Source of the DNA: Rachycentron canadum
Taxonomy: Eukaryota; Chordata; Actinopteri; Carangiformes; Rachycentridae
DNA length: 64,000 bases
Assembly (NCBI GenBank): GCA_038496675.1
Contig: CM076671.1
Span: 9,660,660-9,724,659 of the forward strand
Direction: 5' to 3'
Shown here: positions 61,738 to 64,000 of the stretch, piece after piece
Position numbering within the stretch: position 1 is the stretch's first letter
How the letters are laid out: each line of letters begins with the position of its first letter
Notes under the pieces: generated by a model
What the model was told of the DNA's origin: nothing
Database searches by the model: none
Seen by the model: only the letters and a program-made list of their open reading frames with translations
Translations under genes and position numbers: made by a program

Positions 61738-64000
61738 CTGCAGCCACACAAAAAAAAAGCAAAGACATTAATATTAAAATATGAATTACCTTCATTGATG
61801 CATGCAAACCAAACTCAGCTTTATCCACTGCTGATATCTGCAACCTTCTTATTACTCTTTGGGCGCATTGGGGAAGACTCAGACAGAGCTGCCCTTTTGT
61901 AATTGGCCTTAAGGGACAGTTTTGTGTATATGAGTTTTCTGTCTTTATACTGGAACTGGCAGAGGCAACTGTGTTCACTTGAATCAATGGAACAGATTTT
62001 TATTTAGCTGCTGCAGACAGAACAACAGCCTTCAAGCAAATTTCTTAACTGATGCATAAACTAAATGTAGGTGGTGTTTTTGTCATTTAAACAAATACAA
62101 CTTTTTCTGATCTGCAGAAAATCCCGTACTCAGCTTGATAGAGACATTTGCATAGTTCAAGATACTGTAGATACTGAAACCAGGAACAGGCCAGAGGCAA
62201 ACAATCCGTAACAAATGTTGACACAAAACTGAAGCACAATGCTCATCAATCACAAAGCAGTACTTTATGATTCTTCATATTGTTCAGCACATCCCTGCGG
62301 ATAGCCAATTAGAGGAGACCATTGATTTTACATTTGACTTTTCTGTGCTACAAAGCATCATTAGGCAACAGAGAAGGCTCCGTTAAAAGCTCCACATACA
62401 CCCACACTGGACCTTTCAGCTCCCGGTATGTTCTCTTTCTCCAGGCAACAACGCCGTGGGATGAAAGAAGACCAGAAATAGAAATTATTCTCTCTCATTA
62501 TGTGCTCACGTTGTAACCTTTTGACATTTTGAAAGTCTTCCCTTAGTTGTTTTTTTTTATTATTATTATTATGATAGATGCTCACACGTTTTCTCCATTT
62601 GGTTTGAATTTGGCCTGAATAGAGTCTCACTCTACGTCAGATTGAATATCTGTGTTAATCAGTGTTAAAGCAGCTGCTTCTTAAATTGATCTGATTAAAG
62701 TCACCGTAGCCACAGATGAGCGCTCGTGCACCAGAAGGGGACGGCAATGCACCAAAAGGCTGTTTACCAACCAACAAAAAGCATCAGAAGAAGAGCTGTG
62801 TTAAGGTGAACTGAAGTCACAGCACGTCCATCAGCTTGTGGCTGTAATGAAGCCAGTGGTGGAGCCTGTACCAGCCTGAACTCTGTGTCATCTGCTGGTT
62901 GACTTGGTTCATTCAGGCTAAATTTCCATTGCACCAAAGTTTCCCTTTACTGCACCTCTTTTCTCACTTTCTGTAACTGAATAATAGTTGTAAACTGATC
63001 TGTATCGAGTCACCCTGCTTTATAACACATTGATGAAGTGATAAAACATAGTTTCACACTGTTTTCTTCTTGGCTTTTAAAAGTGATATGCGACTCCGGA
63101 GAAGTAAACTGAATTTTAAACTCAGTAATTATGACTTTCAAATCTTATTATCTTCTGCCCTTAAGTCACTGAACCAGGACACTACAAGACCTCCAAACAT
63201 TGTTTATGCATTCCCTCCCCATTGACAGCAAAGGGTCCTGACCAGCCCAAAATGGAGGAAGCTTATTAGCTGTTAGTTGCACCATCCACTTTTTTGAGTC
63301 GTAGTTAGCAGACATTTGCGAGAAAGAACTCAGCGGTACAAAAGCTTTATTTAAAACCTGTTAGAAACAAACTATGTGAATTTATTCTCCTGGTAATGAC
63401 CAAGCTAACAAGCTTGCTAACTAACAGAAATGTAATGTTTGATGTGTCTCTCTCTGTCAGGCGTGATGCTGCGATAGCCATCATGTTCCCTGTCACATCC
63501 TCTGGATATGTGAAGATTGAAGTTGAAAAATGTATATATATATATATAAATGATATATGCTTGTATGTTTCGGTATTTAATGTCTATATCTAAAATCCAC
63601 ATCTATTAACTATGGAATGGATGTATGTTTATGTAACACATGCACTATTATTATATTGTCAATAAGTCAATAATCCTGTGTTTCACCAACCAGCCCAGCA
63701 ACTATGTCTCCAAGCCTCAAGATAAATCTTCCTCAGAGTCAGAATAAAATATTTCCAAAAAATGTGTGGATGAATTTTGCAGTGCCACGCTCTGGTTTGA
63801 CCGAGCCTTCACGCAGACGCCATGTGACATAAGCATGTTCTCCTTATCCCACCATTTTTAGATCTGTGCTACATCTGGCATGTTGGTGTAACCAATAACC
63901 ATCAGGGAGAGAAATAGTCTGCCCAAGACAGCAGCATCTGAAAATAAACAGGGTTTTTACCCACCGCGCCCTATAAATATAGGTCGGAAATCTTACACCT
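61738..64000 (-). other. Upstream intron or 5' flank of xirp2
   Basis: No coding exon recognised. Exon A begins inside a codon, so at least one more exon lies upstream, here or beyond the window. It holds an (ATT)n run at 62560-62573, an (AT)n run at 63532-63548, and a TATAAATA-containing palindrome near 63970. Confidence 0.5.

Noticed and set aside
61738..61987. Continuation of the exon A frame upstream, with a hydrophobic MSLLFFCVAAG start resembling a signal peptide
   Set aside because: The hydrophobic part is the translated pyrimidine tract and CAG acceptor of the intron, and the family homology stops exactly at the acceptor.

Overview
The window is vertebrate nuclear DNA, most likely from a spiny-rayed (acanthomorph) teleost. 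This rests on intron-split genes with GT-AG junctions, long non-coding stretches, abundant (GT)n/(GA)n microsatellites, and several dispersed repeats that I recognise by eye from perciform-type fish genomes (a Tc1-like relic, an L2-like LINE 3' end and several short dispersed families).

Only one protein-coding gene is supported: xirp2 (Xin actin-binding repeat containing 2), on the minus strand. Its exons run from 61737 down to 41134, with poly(A) signals near 40791 and 40739. I could place eight exons with splice sites and phases: A 61595-61737, B 56847-56984, C 55024-55110, D 54785-54854, E 54330-54433, F 44423-53705 (a 9.3-kb exon with about 28 Xin repeats), G 42837-42970 (first half of a LIM domain) and H 41134-42757 (rest of the LIM domain plus an acidic tail). 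At least one exon upstream of A is not identified.

The phases carry the main message. Exon E ends in phase 0 and exon G starts in phase 0, so skipping giant exon F gives an in-frame LIM protein of about 765 residues, built like LIMA1/EPLIN. If F is included and spliced at its best terminal donor (phase 1), exon G is read in another frame and stops after about 31 residues. Exon G therefore looks dual-coding: LIM domain in the short form, a short alternative tail in the long Xin-repeat form. The long form should be a giant actin-filament and cell-junction protein of striated muscle; the short form should be an EPLIN-like actin binder, comparable to the short XIRP2 reported in hair-cell stereocilia.

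Positions 1 to about 37,300 hold no recognisable coding exon, only dispersed repeats, microsatellites and unassigned non-coding DNA. A CpG-rich block at 37,320-37,800 looks like a promoter. In mammals B3GALT1 lies downstream of XIRP2 in the same orientation, so this may be the start of b3galt1, whose coding exon would lie outside the window. Between this block and xirp2 lie a degenerate Tc1-type transposon (38,068-38,668) and a 540-bp foldback element (38,923-39,463). From 61,738 to the end lies the 5' flank or upstream intron of xirp2.
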